In this document: in pieces, positions 1 to 7,739 of the stretch
How the letters are laid out: every line of letters begins with the position of its first letter
Position numbering within the stretch: the first letter of the stretch is position 1
Program-made: the position numbers and the translations under genes
Source: Clostridia bacterium
GTDB lineage: Bacteria > Bacillota_A > Clostridia > Oscillospirales > CAG-272
Assembly: GCA_017414585.1 (NCBI GenBank)
Contig: JAFQLN010000170.1
Coordinates: 1 to 16,821, forward strand
Direction of reading: 5' to 3'
DNA: 16,821 nucleotides
The notes under the pieces: generated by a model
The model's database searches: none
The model's input: the letters and a program-made list of their open reading frames with translations, nothing else
Told to the model about the DNA's origin: nothing

Positions 1-141
1 AAAAAGAACCAAAAAGAGGAACTTTATCAGAAGTCTTGGGTGTTTCGAGCTCTGCGGAGCTCGACAAGGGGCTTTGCCCCTTTGAACCCCACGAGCTTTT
101 GAAAAAGCTCGACCAAAACTTTTTACTTGCGACAGCCCCTT
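1..141. repeat. Partial MITE-like non-coding repeat (left window end)
   Basis: This gene-free stretch is a chain of perfect hairpins: arms 45-52 and 57-64 (TCGAGCTC/GAGCTCGA), arms 66-72 and 76-82 (AAGGGGC/GCCCCTT), and arms 92-99 and 104-111 (CGAGCTTT/AAAGCTCG). It ends with TGCGACAGCCCCTT at 128-141. That 14-mer is the exact reverse complement of AAGGGGCTGTCGCA at 16655-16668, and bases 3-36 are identical to 16788-16821. I read this as the right half of a dispersed element whose left half lies at the other window end. It begins only 33 bp after the hydrolase stop codon, so it may also act as that gene's 3' boundary. No ORF of its own is credible. Confidence 0.65.
92..111. terminator. Hairpin with terminator-like context
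   Basis: An 8-bp perfect stem (92-99 with 104-111, loop TGAA) is followed on the plus strand by ACCAAAACTTTTT, so a T-run starts about nine bases after the stem. On the minus strand, the direction of the adjacent hydrolase gene, no T-run follows the stem directly. It could stop transcripts in either direction only weakly, and it may simply be a structural part of the repeat. Confidence 0.3.
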
Positions 142-174
142 CTTTTTGTCTGTGAACAGCGGATGCCGGACAGA

Positions 175-2514
175 TCAGTGCTTCGGGCAGAGATAGAGAT
201 CACAGCGTACATCCGTTTTGTCCGAATCGCAGAAGAGCGTGTGTACGGTGATTTTTCTGCCGGACATGGATTTTGTAAGCGGCAGATAGTACGTGCAGTT
301 TCTGTCGGTACGGCGTACGCAGTGTTCCCAGTTGTTCGCCATGTAAGCAGGCGCACGGTCGGGGAATGCGTGAAGTTCTCCGTCCCATTCGGCTGTGCAG
401 TAGGCGCCTTCTCTGCCGTGGATGCCGTTGAGCGCAGCTGCGAGGTAATCTCCGTCGGATACATCCGGCAGGGTGATGGTGACGGACTTCACGGCAGCGG
501 CGGTTTTCTTTTCCCACGGAGCCTGCAGATTGCTGACGGTCGGGCTTGTGAGAGGGAGCGGATGACCGTCTTTCAGCAGTCGGATTGAATAGATGCGGTC
601 CATCGGGCAGGGCAGCCGGAAATAACGGATCCCGCCTTCACCGATCGGATATTCCGCTTTCATCTGTCTGCCGGAGACGTTATAGATCGTGTGAACACTG
701 TTTCTTACTACCGGCGCAGTCACGGATTCGCTTACAACGGACAGACAGCAGGCGCCGCTGTCATGCCATTGTGCGAGATTGCAGGAGTATGTGCCGGATT
801 TGGGGTACTGCTGTGCAAATACTTCGGGTACGGGCTCATCAATCGCAAAGCAGACGATTTCCACCGTGTCCGCATCAAAAACGGAACCGAAATCCACACG
901 CAGACAGCCTCCGTCCAGCCGCTGACTGCCGCCGTAGTAACGTGAGTAAGCGTCAAAGAACGTGTCGGGTTTTCCGTCGAATGCATACCGTCCTTCGCAG
1001 CCGCGTGCCCGATAAGTCAGCTGATCAAAGAAGGCATCGCGGGCAGCCTGTACTTCCGGAATTCTTGTTGTTCCGGCACGGCGGAGTTCGCGGGCTTCCA
1101 GCGAGTCGTTTGTGATGCCGAACTGTGCCGCTTCGTACAGTTCCTCTCCGCGTGAAAGCAGATTGCTGTTATCAGTCATCGTACCGAGGAACTGCGGTGC
1201 TTTTTCGCGGATATCAACGGCATCTGCGGTCATGAAGGGCGTGCGTTTTCCGCCGTTGAGCAGGGTGATGTCCCCGCCTTCGGTACAGAACAGTCTGACT
1301 TCTGTCGGTACGCCGTGTTCATCTTCGCGGACGACTTCATAAGTGCAGTTTTCAAGGACGGGATATGCCTTGCTGACAGCCGCCGCTTCAAAGAGATGGG
1401 CACGGAAGGGCAGAAGTTCGGCTTCAGCGGTCTCGCCGGGCTCAAAGATGCCGATCAGCTTTTCAGAGGGATGCCGCTGGATGAGCGCGATTTTTTCGTC
1501 AGTTTCCAGTCCGATTTCTTCGCCGAGCGTGATGCGGACCGTTCCGGTTTTCCACGTATTGTTTCCGGTGGTGATCAGTCGGTGATCCGGCGTGCCGCGC
1601 GAAACAGCGGACGGACCATAGCAGGCGGGCAGAATTTTTCCGTCCACAAGAATGGGTGCGCAGTGTTTGTGGAGATTGAAGATGCGGGCGAGTTTCGGAT
1701 ATTCGTCATCGCGCAGAAGCCACGGATTGCCGTAGATTTCCGGTGCGAGAATCATCGAACGCCCGAACGCCTGATAGATCAGATCGTCTTCAAAATATGC
1801 GACAGAGGAGGAAAGGCACACGCCGTGGTCTTCCGCAAGCCGTTCAAGATCCTCCGGCAGTCCGCGTTCAAAGATGAATCCGCGATGGTGCATACAGGTT
1901 TCGCGGTTGGCACTATGGACGTCCACGTAGGTTTCCGCGCCCTGCCAGAGAAAGGTCGTGACGTATTTTTCTGCTTCGTAGAGATTCAGACGGTGGTTGA
2001 GAACGATCAGATCGGGACTGTACTTCCGGCAGTCGCACAGCATCTGTGCATAAACGCCCGCTTTTTCTTCCCGGAGTGTGCCGCAGACACCGTCCACTTT
2101 GAAGAGCGCGAAGTGATACTTCCGTCAGAGATCCACGATGAAGTCGTACCGCTTCTTTTCTTCCTCCGGCGTGTCCCCGAATCCGTCCGGACTGCCCCAC
2201 AGTCCCATGCGGATGCCGGATTCAGCCGCTTTTTCGACAACCGGTGCATAGCCGTTCGGGTACTGGGAACGGAATTTTTCTCCGTCCGCATCGCCGTATC
2301 CTCTGTCGGAACCGTCGAAATTGCCGGCGTCCCATGCGTAGATTTTGATTTCCATGCCGTAGGTTTTCTTCAGCCATGCAAAGAAATCGAGATTGATCAG
2401 CGTCTGTTTTTCCGTGGAGCCTTCGTTGGTGTTGTTGATCCACGAAAAGTACTGCGGAACGGAAGGTGTGCGCTGATCCGCACCTGCTTCCGATGCGATT
2501 TTCATTCGTTTCAT
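175..2514 (-). pseudogene. TIM-barrel glycoside hydrolase (clan GH-D-like), interrupted by in-frame UGA
   Basis: Reading from ATG at 2514 (AAAGGA six bases upstream) gives 779 codons in one frame, broken only at codon 130, a TGA at 2127-2125. Residues about 20-330 look like a TIM-barrel hydrolase: YFSWINNTNEGS, IYAWDAGNFDG, GIRMGLWGSPDGFG, then LFKVDGVCG with D141 in the K-x-D position that carries the nucleophile in clan GH-D (alpha-galactosidase-like) enzymes, and IVLNHR near 170-175. Residues about 490-600 (AFDGKPDTFFDAY, LRVDFGSVFDADTVEIV) resemble a discoidin/F5-8C carbohydrate-binding fold. There is no signal peptide, so it should be cytoplasmic. The two pieces (129 aa, and a 640-aa open stretch from GTG 2097) share the frame with no other lesion. 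The second piece has no ribosome site. It follows the peptidase gene by 11 bp, so they are probably co-transcribed. The family call is by motif only; the substrate is unknown. Confidence 0.65.
2125..2127 (-). other. In-frame UGA, codon 130 of the hydrolase gene
   Basis: The codons read GAT CTC TGA CGG AAG TAT, i.e. VDL-stop-RKYHFALFK. Protein-like sequence continues in the same frame on both sides, so this is a point change, not a frameshift. TGA is a normal stop elsewhere in the window (5076-5078, 6092-6094, 16638-16640), so the genetic code is standard. The UGA-C context is the most readthrough-prone stop context in bacteria. The local hairpin (GAAG/CTTC, loop TATCA) lacks the G/U-rich apical loop of bacterial SECIS elements. 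Confidence 0.85.
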
Positions 2515-2525
2515 GATAAATCCTT

Positions 2526-3854
2526 TCAGCGGACAACAGCGGTGCCGTCTTCGCGGTATTCGATCCGGTCGCCGGAAGCGCACAGCGTGTCAATGTAATC
2601 AAGATAAGCCCGAATGGAGGGGAAGGCGGGTGTGAATCCTTCGATAATTTCCTTTGCACGTGCGGCTTTGTTTTCCAGAAGCAGACGGATCATGCCGAGC
2701 TGCCACTTTGCGGAGTCCACACACGCAGCTTCCGGATCACGGATTTCGTAGTCATTGCCGTGTCCCCTGCCGGCAGCACCGCCCGCATACGGCTGAACAA
2801 CCGGCATGACCGCGCATAAGTCGCCCATATCCGTACTGCCCGAGCCGATGTGATTGCTGACGTGCAGAGGACGTTCCGGGATGGCAAGCCGTGCAGCATC
2901 TTCCGCAAGCTTCATCATGGCAGGTGCATTCCGGAACGGACCGTAGCCGGGGGTGTCGATGATTTCGACATTGGTGCCGAGGGAGTACGCCGCACCGGTG
3001 AGCGCACGGTTGACGCGGGTATTCGCACGGGTGATGGCGTCGAAGGAACTTCCGCGCACATAGCTTTCGAGCGTGACGGTTTCGGGGATGGCGTTGACCA
3101 TATCGCCGCCGTGGGTGATGATCGGATGGACGCGGATGATGTCCGGTTCCGGGAAGGTTTCGCGGATGGCATTGACCGCATTGATGCCGCAGGTTGCCGC
3201 GTAGAGTGCATTTCTGCCGCTCCAGGGACTGCCGCCTGCGTGCGCAGCCACACCTTTGTAAATAATATTTTTCAGAAGACAGCCGACAGAACCGCCGCTG
3301 ACGGAGAAGGATCCTGCAGTGTGAACCATGAGCGCCAGATCGACACCGTCAAAGTATCCGCGGTGCATGAACTCCGTTTTGCCGCCGAGGTAGCGGATTT
3401 TCCCCTGTGCACGGAGCTGGCTTCTGTATTCGATTTCAAGAAGTTCTTCTGCGGGAACCGCGCAGAGACGGATGCGTCCGCACAGTCCGCTGAGAATTTC
3501 CTTTTCCCGAAGTGCGGCGGCAATGCCGAGAAGAGCGGCGCACTGAGCGTGATGTCCGCAGGAGTGAACGGCTCCGGTGACGGGATCGGCGTCCTTGTGC
3601 GAGGGACAGAGGATGGAGTCAAGCTCCGCGAGAACAAGCACCTCGGGACCTTCGCGTCCGGTGTCCGCGACAGTATAAAAGCCGGTGATTCCGTCCGCCA
3701 TGACGAGATCATAGCCGAGAGCACGGAATTTTTCTTCCATATAGGCGGAGGTGACCGTTTCTTTGTAGCCCGTTTCCGGATGCTGCCAGAGGAATCGCTC
3801 GGCTTCCAGCATGAGTGAACGGTATTTTTCCGCGATATTTCGGATATTTTCCAT
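2526..3854 (-). CDS. M20 family metallopeptidase / amidohydrolase (M20D-like)
   Basis: This 442-aa protein is a zinc-dependent aminoacylase/amidohydrolase-type enzyme that would release an amino acid or acyl group from a small amide or peptide in the cytoplasm. Visible family motifs are the metal-binding HSCGHH at residues 97-102, preceded by LAELDS near 75-80, then PAEE (about 140), the lid-domain signature VAAHAGGSPWSGRNAL, NAIPETVTLESYVRG, and GSTDMGD near the C-terminus. The length is normal for AbgB-like M20D members. I chose ATG at 3854. A TTG at 3857 lies six bases after GGAGG and is the alternative (443 aa). A sigma-A promoter sits just upstream. It is followed by the hydrolase gene, which suggests joint use of some glycoside- or amide-containing compound, but the substrate cannot be read from sequence. 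Confidence 0.9.
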   Translation of the reverse strand: MENIRNIAEKYRSLMLEAERFLWQHPETGYKETVTSAYMEEKFRALGYDLVMADGITGFYTVADTGREGPEVLVLAELDSILCPSHKDADPVTGAVHSCGHHAQCAALLGIAAALREKEILSGLCGRIRLCAVPAEELLEIEYRSQLRAQGKIRYLGGKTEFMHRGYFDGVDLALMVHTAGSFSVSGGSVGCLLKNIIYKGVAAHAGGSPWSGRNALYAATCGINAVNAIRETFPEPDIIRVHPIITHGGDMVNAIPETVTLESYVRGSSFDAITRANTRVNRALTGAAYSLGTNVEIIDTPGYGPFRNAPAMMKLAEDAARLAIPERPLHVSNHIGSGSTDMGDLCAVMPVVQPYAGGAAGRGHGNDYEIRDPEAACVDSAKWQLGMIRLLLENKAARAKEIIEGFTPAFPSIRAYLDYIDTLCASGDRIEYREDGTAVVR

Positions 3855-3886
3855 CAAAATAATCCTCCATAGTTTGTTTTTCTGTC

Positions 3887-3915
3887 ATTATACTCCGAAA
3901 AGAGAAAAAAATCAA
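3887..3915 (-). promoter_or_regulatory. Sigma-A promoter of the peptidase-hydrolase operon
   Basis: On the minus strand, TTGATT (3915-3910), 17-nt spacer, TATAAT (3892-3887). The -10 is exact and the -35 matches 4 of 6. The leader to ATG 3854 is about 25 nt and contains GGAGG. It points away from the promoter at 4001-4029. Confidence 0.75.
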
Positions 3916-4000
3916 TCTGCAGGGGGAAAATAGAGAAAAAGAGTTCTGCCAAGTATGCATCAATGCAGGCATAAAGCGAACTGAAAATGTCTGTATCCCT

Positions 4001-4029
4001 TTGACAAAAAACCAAATGTGTGATATGAT
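4001..4029 (+). promoter_or_regulatory. Sigma-A promoter of the transporter-molybdenum hydroxylase operon
   Basis: TTGACA (4001-4006), 17-nt spacer, TATGAT (4024-4029), with TG at 4021-4022 giving an extended -10 (TGaTATGAT). It is followed by AGGAGA at 4055-4060 before ATG 4071. No obvious operator palindrome overlaps it. The next clear promoter on this strand is far downstream, so it may drive all seven genes. Confidence 0.8.
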
Positions 4030-4070
4030 AATGTCGGTATATTTTCTTTTTAAAAGGAGACTTCTTTGTT

Positions 4071-5078
4071 ATGAAAAAAAGATTCACATCCGCAGTGATT
4101 GCCCTCGCAATTCTGCTTTCCGCTTCTGCCTGCACCGGAGATGTTCCCGGAACATATGAACAGATCGTTCTCACAGACCAGTGCGGCAGGGAAGTGACCC
4201 TCGATGCACCGGCTGAAAAAGTCGTCAGCTGTTACTATGTGTCGTCTTACGCGATGCTCGCACTCGGACTGGAAGATAAACTGGTCGGCATTGAAAACAA
4301 GGCGGATACCCGTCCGATCTACGAACTCAGCGCACCGGACGTCATCAATCTGCCCGCTGTCGGCACGATGAAGGAATCCAATACGGAACTGATTGCGTCG
4401 CTGGAACCCGATCTTGTTATCATGCCCGAGAAGCTCTCGGAAGCTGCCGAAACGCTGACCGCACTCGGACTGGACGTTGTGCTCGTCAATCCCGAAAATC
4501 ACGAAGAACTGTGCGAAATGATCTACCTGATTGCTCAGGCATGCGGTGTGACGAGCAAAGCACATGAACTGACCGCATACTACGAAACCCAGATGGAAGT
4601 TCTTGATATTCATACCGCTAACACCGAAAAGCCTTCCGTTTATATGGGCGGCAATTCCTCCTATCTCACCTGCGCACCCGCGGATATGTATCAGAGTTCG
4701 CTGATTGACCTTGCAGGCGGCGTGAATGCTGCGGCAGATCTCAAAGGCGACTACTGGACGGAAGTTTCCTATGAAACCATCCTCGCGTATGACCCCGATG
4801 TGATCGTCATTCCCTCCGGCGCGGACTACAGCGTGGACGATCTTTGCGGCGACGCACAGCTTTCCGCTCTTACCGCAGTCAAAAACGGGGCTGTCTATAA
4901 AATGCCCGGTGCCATCGAGGAGTGGGACTCCCCCGTGCCGTCCGGTATTCTCGGAGCCATGTGGCTGGCATCCGTTCTGCATCCTGCCGAATACACTCCC
5001 GAAGATTTTCTCAACGAAGCCGAAATCTTTTATGAAACCTTCTACGGATTCAAACCCGCCGAAGAACTGCTTCACTGA
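4071..5078 (+). CDS. Lipoprotein substrate-binding protein of a FecCD-type ABC importer
   Basis: This 335-aa protein belongs to the TroA-like/BtuF-like binding proteins that capture metal chelates, cobalamin or oxyanions at the outer face of the membrane. Residues 1-21 form a lipoprotein signal: MKKR, a hydrophobic core, then SASAC with C21 as the lipidation site (the lipobox has Ala rather than Leu at -3). The mature part opens with the typical LTDQCGREVTLDAPAEKVV and continues through SLEPDLVIMPEKL, a long linker helix (residues about 145-185), YDPDVIVIPSG and the late SPVPSGILGAMWLASVLHP. The ribosome site AGGAGA precedes ATG 4071. Its stop overlaps the permease start (TGATG). The ligand cannot be read directly. 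The downstream molybdenum hydroxylase genes make molybdate a reasonable guess; iron chelate or corrinoid remain possible. Confidence 0.9.
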   Translation: MKKRFTSAVIALAILLSASACTGDVPGTYEQIVLTDQCGREVTLDAPAEKVVSCYYVSSYAMLALGLEDKLVGIENKADTRPIYELSAPDVINLPAVGTMKESNTELIASLEPDLVIMPEKLSEAAETLTALGLDVVLVNPENHEELCEMIYLIAQACGVTSKAHELTAYYETQMEVLDIHTANTEKPSVYMGGNSSYLTCAPADMYQSSLIDLAGGVNAAADLKGDYWTEVSYETILAYDPDVIVIPSGADYSVDDLCGDAQLSALTAVKNGAVYKMPGAIEEWDSPVPSGILGAMWLASVLHPAEYTPEDFLNEAEIFYETFYGFKPAEELLH

Positions 5079-6094
5079 TGCACAGTCGTCGATATGAAAA
5101 AATCCTCTTCACTGCGGGAACGGCACTGCTTCTTTTTCTGACCGTGCTTTCCCTTGCGGTGGGGAGTTATCCTCTGTCCGCTGACGATTTTATCCGGGCG
5201 GGGGCGGAAATCCTTCTGCCGAAAGATGCACAGTCCATGTCCACGCGGGTTTTCTGGGGACTGCGCTTTCCGCGGACGGTGACCGCTCTTCTGACCGGGG
5301 CAGTGCTCGGGTTGTGCGGCGGCGTGTATCAGCTGGTTTTTCACAGTCCTCTTGCGTCCCCGGATCTGACCGGGATTGCGTCCGGCGCATCGTTCGGGGC
5401 GGCGCTGGCGATTGTTCTCGGTGTGGGAACTTCGGTTCTGCGGATGTCCTTTGCGTTCTGCGGAGGAATGCTGTCGCTGCTGCTTCTTCTCCTGCTCGTC
5501 CGCTTTTCGGGAAGGGAACGCACCGGAACGACCGTGCTCGCCGGAATTGTCATTGCCGCGACAGCAGATGCGGGACTGATGGTGCTCAAAACGCTCGCCG
5601 ATCCGGAACGGCAGCTTGCCGCCATCGACTTCTGGACCATGGGTTCGCTGGCGGCTGTGTCATCTGAAAAAGCACTTCCGCTGACTGTACTGACACTGCC
5701 TGCCGCCGTTCTTCTTCTGCTGTTTTCCCGACCGGCTGTGATGCTCTCCCTCGGGGATGAGGAATGCCGGAGCACGGGGCTGGATCCCGTTCATTGGCGC
5801 AGGATTCTTCTTCTGCTTGCTACGCTGGCAGTATCCGCATCCGTGTCCGTTACCGGCGTCATCGGCTTTGTCGGACTGATCGCACCGCATATCGCACGGT
5901 TTCTCTATCGAAGAAAGAGCGGCGCGTATCTTCTGTTTACTGCCCTGACCGGCGGATGCATTCTGCTTGCGGCAGATCTGGCGGCACGTTCTCTCGGCGG
6001 AGGTGCGGAGCTTCCGATCAGCATTTTCACCGTGGCGGCAGGCGTACCCGTTCTTGTCGTTCTGCTGTGCCGCAGAGAGGAGGGGAACACATGA
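5078..6094 (+). CDS. FecCD-family ABC transporter permease
   Basis: This 338-aa very hydrophobic protein has the usual length and about nine or ten predicted membrane spans. It would form the channel homodimer of a type II importer. Family landmarks are HSPLASPDLTGIASGASFGA (residues about 88-108), the TVLAGIVIAA segment, and GVIGFVGLIAPHIARFL in the cytoplasmic loop that contacts the ATPase. The start ATG overlaps the binding-protein stop by one base with no strong ribosome site of its own, so translation is probably coupled. It overlaps the ATPase start by four bases (ATGA). Related permeases move iron-siderophores, haem, B12, and in Haemophilus MolB2C2A2 molybdate/tungstate; sequence alone does not choose between them. 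Confidence 0.92.
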   Translation: MHSRRYEKILFTAGTALLLFLTVLSLAVGSYPLSADDFIRAGAEILLPKDAQSMSTRVFWGLRFPRTVTALLTGAVLGLCGGVYQLVFHSPLASPDLTGIASGASFGAALAIVLGVGTSVLRMSFAFCGGMLSLLLLLLLVRFSGRERTGTTVLAGIVIAATADAGLMVLKTLADPERQLAAIDFWTMGSLAAVSSEKALPLTVLTLPAAVLLLLFSRPAVMLSLGDEECRSTGLDPVHWRRILLLLATLAVSASVSVTGVIGFVGLIAPHIARFLYRRKSGAYLLFTALTGGCILLAADLAARSLGGGAELPISIFTVAAGVPVLVVLLCRREEGNT

Positions 6095-6861
6095 ACACCC
6101 TTCGGATCGAACACTGCACAGCCGGATATCAGAAAAACAAACCGGTGCTCGAAGACATTTCCCTGTGTATAGAGGAAGGCGAAATCACCGTCCTGCTCGG
6201 CGAAAACGGATGCGGAAAGACGACGCTTCTGCGTGCCCTGCAGGGAAATCTCACCCATACATCGGGGAAAATTCTTGTTGGAGAGACCGATATCACCGCA
6301 CTTTCCCCACGCAGACGGGCAGTTTACGTCACGACCATGCACCAGCAGCAGCCGGATACTGCCGGACTGACGGGCATGGATCGGATCGAAACGGCGTTCT
6401 ATCCCGTGCGCGGACCGTTCTTTTCGCTGACCGACCGGGATCGGGAGCGGATCACGGCGGCGGCGCAGACATTCGGAGCGGAACATCTGCTTCACCGGGA
6501 GCTTGGAAAAATGAGTACGGGCGAGAGACAGATGATCGCGCTTCTCCGTGCGGCTGTGCAGGATACGCCCGTTCTGCTTCTCGACGAACCGGCATCCGCG
6601 CTCGATTATAACCATACACAGACTTTGTTTGCGCTTCTCCATACCCTTGCGGGGCAGGGGAAAATCATTCTTGCCGTTCTGCACGACCCTGCGGCGGCAC
6701 TCCTTCACGCATCGAAACTTGTTCATCTGGGCGGCGGCGGTGTGCGCGGCATTCTGGATGTGAAAAAAGCGGATCACAGAGAAGCCGAAGCCTTTCTCAG
6801 AAAGCTGTATCCGCAGATCCGTGTGCATGACGATCCGCTGTTCTGCTATACGGAACAGTGA
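6091..6861 (+). CDS. ABC transporter ATP-binding protein (FecE/BtuD-like)
   Basis: This 256-aa ATPase powers the importer encoded by the two preceding genes. Walker A is GENGCGKTT (residues 37-45), the signature is MSTGERQ in place of the common LSGGQ, Walker B is VLLLDEP, the D-loop is SALD, and the switch histidine is in VLHDP. I start it at ATG 6091 because AGAGGAGGGG lies just upstream and the ATGA overlap with the permease is typical of coupled genes. The same frame stays open upstream to 5764, but that stretch is antisense-like filler inside the permease gene. The C-terminal 40 residues (GILDVKKADHRE onwards) are typical of this subfamily. Confidence 0.93.
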   Translation: MNTLRIEHCTAGYQKNKPVLEDISLCIEEGEITVLLGENGCGKTTLLRALQGNLTHTSGKILVGETDITALSPRRRAVYVTTMHQQQPDTAGLTGMDRIETAFYPVRGPFFSLTDRDRERITAAAQTFGAEHLLHRELGKMSTGERQMIALLRAAVQDTPVLLLDEPASALDYNHTQTLFALLHTLAGQGKIILAVLHDPAAALLHASKLVHLGGGGVRGILDVKKADHREAEAFLRKLYPQIRVHDDPLFCYTEQ

Positions 6862-6879
6862 CTGAACAAAAACGCATGA

Positions 6880-6904
6880 CAGAAATCTGCAGGCAGAAAT
6901 TTGC
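6880..6904 (+). repeat. Two near-identical 11-mers upstream of the hydroxylase genes
   Basis: CAGAAATCTGC (6880-6890) and CAGAAATTTGC (6894-6904) differ at one base and lie 14 bp apart. Each has inverted symmetry (the first as GCAGATTTCTG on the other strand). They sit in the 83-bp gap between the ATPase and the FAD subunit, where a regulator or RNA element could set separate expression of the hydroxylase. No known box is recognised. Confidence 0.4.
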
Positions 6905-6909
6905 CTCAG

Positions 6910-6934
6910 TACGAAGAAAAATTTTGTTTTCGTA
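6910..6934 (+). promoter_or_regulatory. Imperfect hairpin next to the ribosome site of the FAD-subunit gene
   Basis: TACGAA at 6910-6915 pairs with TTCGTA at 6929-6934, and the A-rich and T-rich arms between extend the stem with one mismatch and a wobble. The 3' arm touches the AAGGAAG ribosome site (6934-6940) of the gene starting at 6945. It could affect translation or mark an RNA processing site. It is too short and AT-rich to be a molybdenum-cofactor riboswitch. Confidence 0.35.
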
Positions 6935-6944
6935 AGGAAGAATT

Positions 6945-7739
6945 ATGCTGACTATTGATCAATACCTGCGTCCGGCAACGCTCGAGGAAGCGTATGAAGC
7001 CGCGCAGAAGAAAAACAGCGTCGTTCTCGGCGGAATGCTGTGGCTTCGTCTCGGAAACAGACGGATCGGCACCGCTGTAGACCTCTCCGCACTCGGGCTG
7101 GATACCGTGGAGGAGACGGACGACGCATACAGAATCGGGGCGTATGTCTCACTCCGCACACTGGAAACGCATCCGGCAATCGGCGCAGTCACGGACGGTG
7201 TTCTCAGAAACGCTGTCCGCGATATTGTCGGCGTGCAGTTCCGCAATCTTGCAACCGTCGGCGGAAGCGTGTTCGGACGGTTCGGCTTTTCCGATGTCGT
7301 CACGTCCCTGCTCGCTCTCGGCGCATCGGTGGAACTTTATAAAACCGGCACCGTTTCTCTGGAAGAATTCTGCAGGATGGGGAAAGTGAACGATCTGCTC
7401 ACACATATCCGCCTGCCGAAGAAACCTGTGCTCGCGTCGTATCAGGTACAGCGCAGTTCTGCGACGGATTTTCCCGTGCTCAATACCTGCGCTGTGCTGT
7501 GCGGAGACGAACTGCGGATCACCGTCGGCGCGCGTCCTTCCCGGGCAGTGCTCTATACCTTTGACGCAGACGGAGCGGACGGGGCTGCCGGTGCTGTCGC
7601 GGATCAGACCGTGTTCGCTTCCAATACCCGCGCGTCGGAGGAATACCGCAGACATCTCTGCCGCGTTCTTGTATCCCGTGCCGCCGGCGATGTTCTCTCA
7701 CGCCGCACAGCTGCAAAGGAGGATGGATTATGGAAATAA
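6945..7739 (+). CDS. Molybdenum hydroxylase FAD-binding subunit (XdhB/CoxM-like)
   Basis: This 264-aa subunit would carry FAD and pass electrons from the iron-sulfur subunit to NAD+ or another acceptor in a cytoplasmic three-subunit hydroxylase. The two FAD signatures are present in degenerate form: VVLGGMLWLRLG at residues 26-37 and FRNLATVGGSVFG at 99-111, followed by the SD pair at 116-117. The C-terminal CO_deh_flav_C-like part is short, making the protein somewhat smaller than the usual 280-300 aa. There is no inserted 4Fe-4S cluster region as seen in 4-hydroxybenzoyl-CoA reductase. Start ATG 6945 follows AAGGAAG. The end overlaps the next gene by 10 bp. Gene order FAD, 2Fe-2S, Mo is standard for bacterial xanthine dehydrogenase-family operons. 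Confidence 0.9.
   Translation: MLTIDQYLRPATLEEAYEAAQKKNSVVLGGMLWLRLGNRRIGTAVDLSALGLDTVEETDDAYRIGAYVSLRTLETHPAIGAVTDGVLRNAVRDIVGVQFRNLATVGGSVFGRFGFSDVVTSLLALGASVELYKTGTVSLEEFCRMGKVNDLLTHIRLPKKPVLASYQVQRSSATDFPVLNTCAVLCGDELRITVGARPSRAVLYTFDADGADGAAGAVADQTVFASNTRASEEYRRHLCRVLVSRAAGDVLSRRTAAKEDGLWK

Noticed and set aside
2098..2127. Selenocysteine codon in the hydrolase
   Set aside because: The only hairpin right after the UGA is GAAG-TATCA-CTTC, lacking the typical SECIS apical loop, and the position is not a catalytic residue; it remains only a remote alternative.
5764..6090. N-terminal extension of the ABC ATPase
   Set aside because: It is Arg/Cys/Ser-rich out-of-frame translation of the permease gene; the ATPase fold begins at ATG 6091 with AGGAGG upstream.
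6862..6944. Molybdenum-cofactor riboswitch before the hydroxylase genes
   Set aside because: The gap is only 83 nt and AT-rich, too short for the multi-stem Moco RNA motif; only one weak hairpin is seen.
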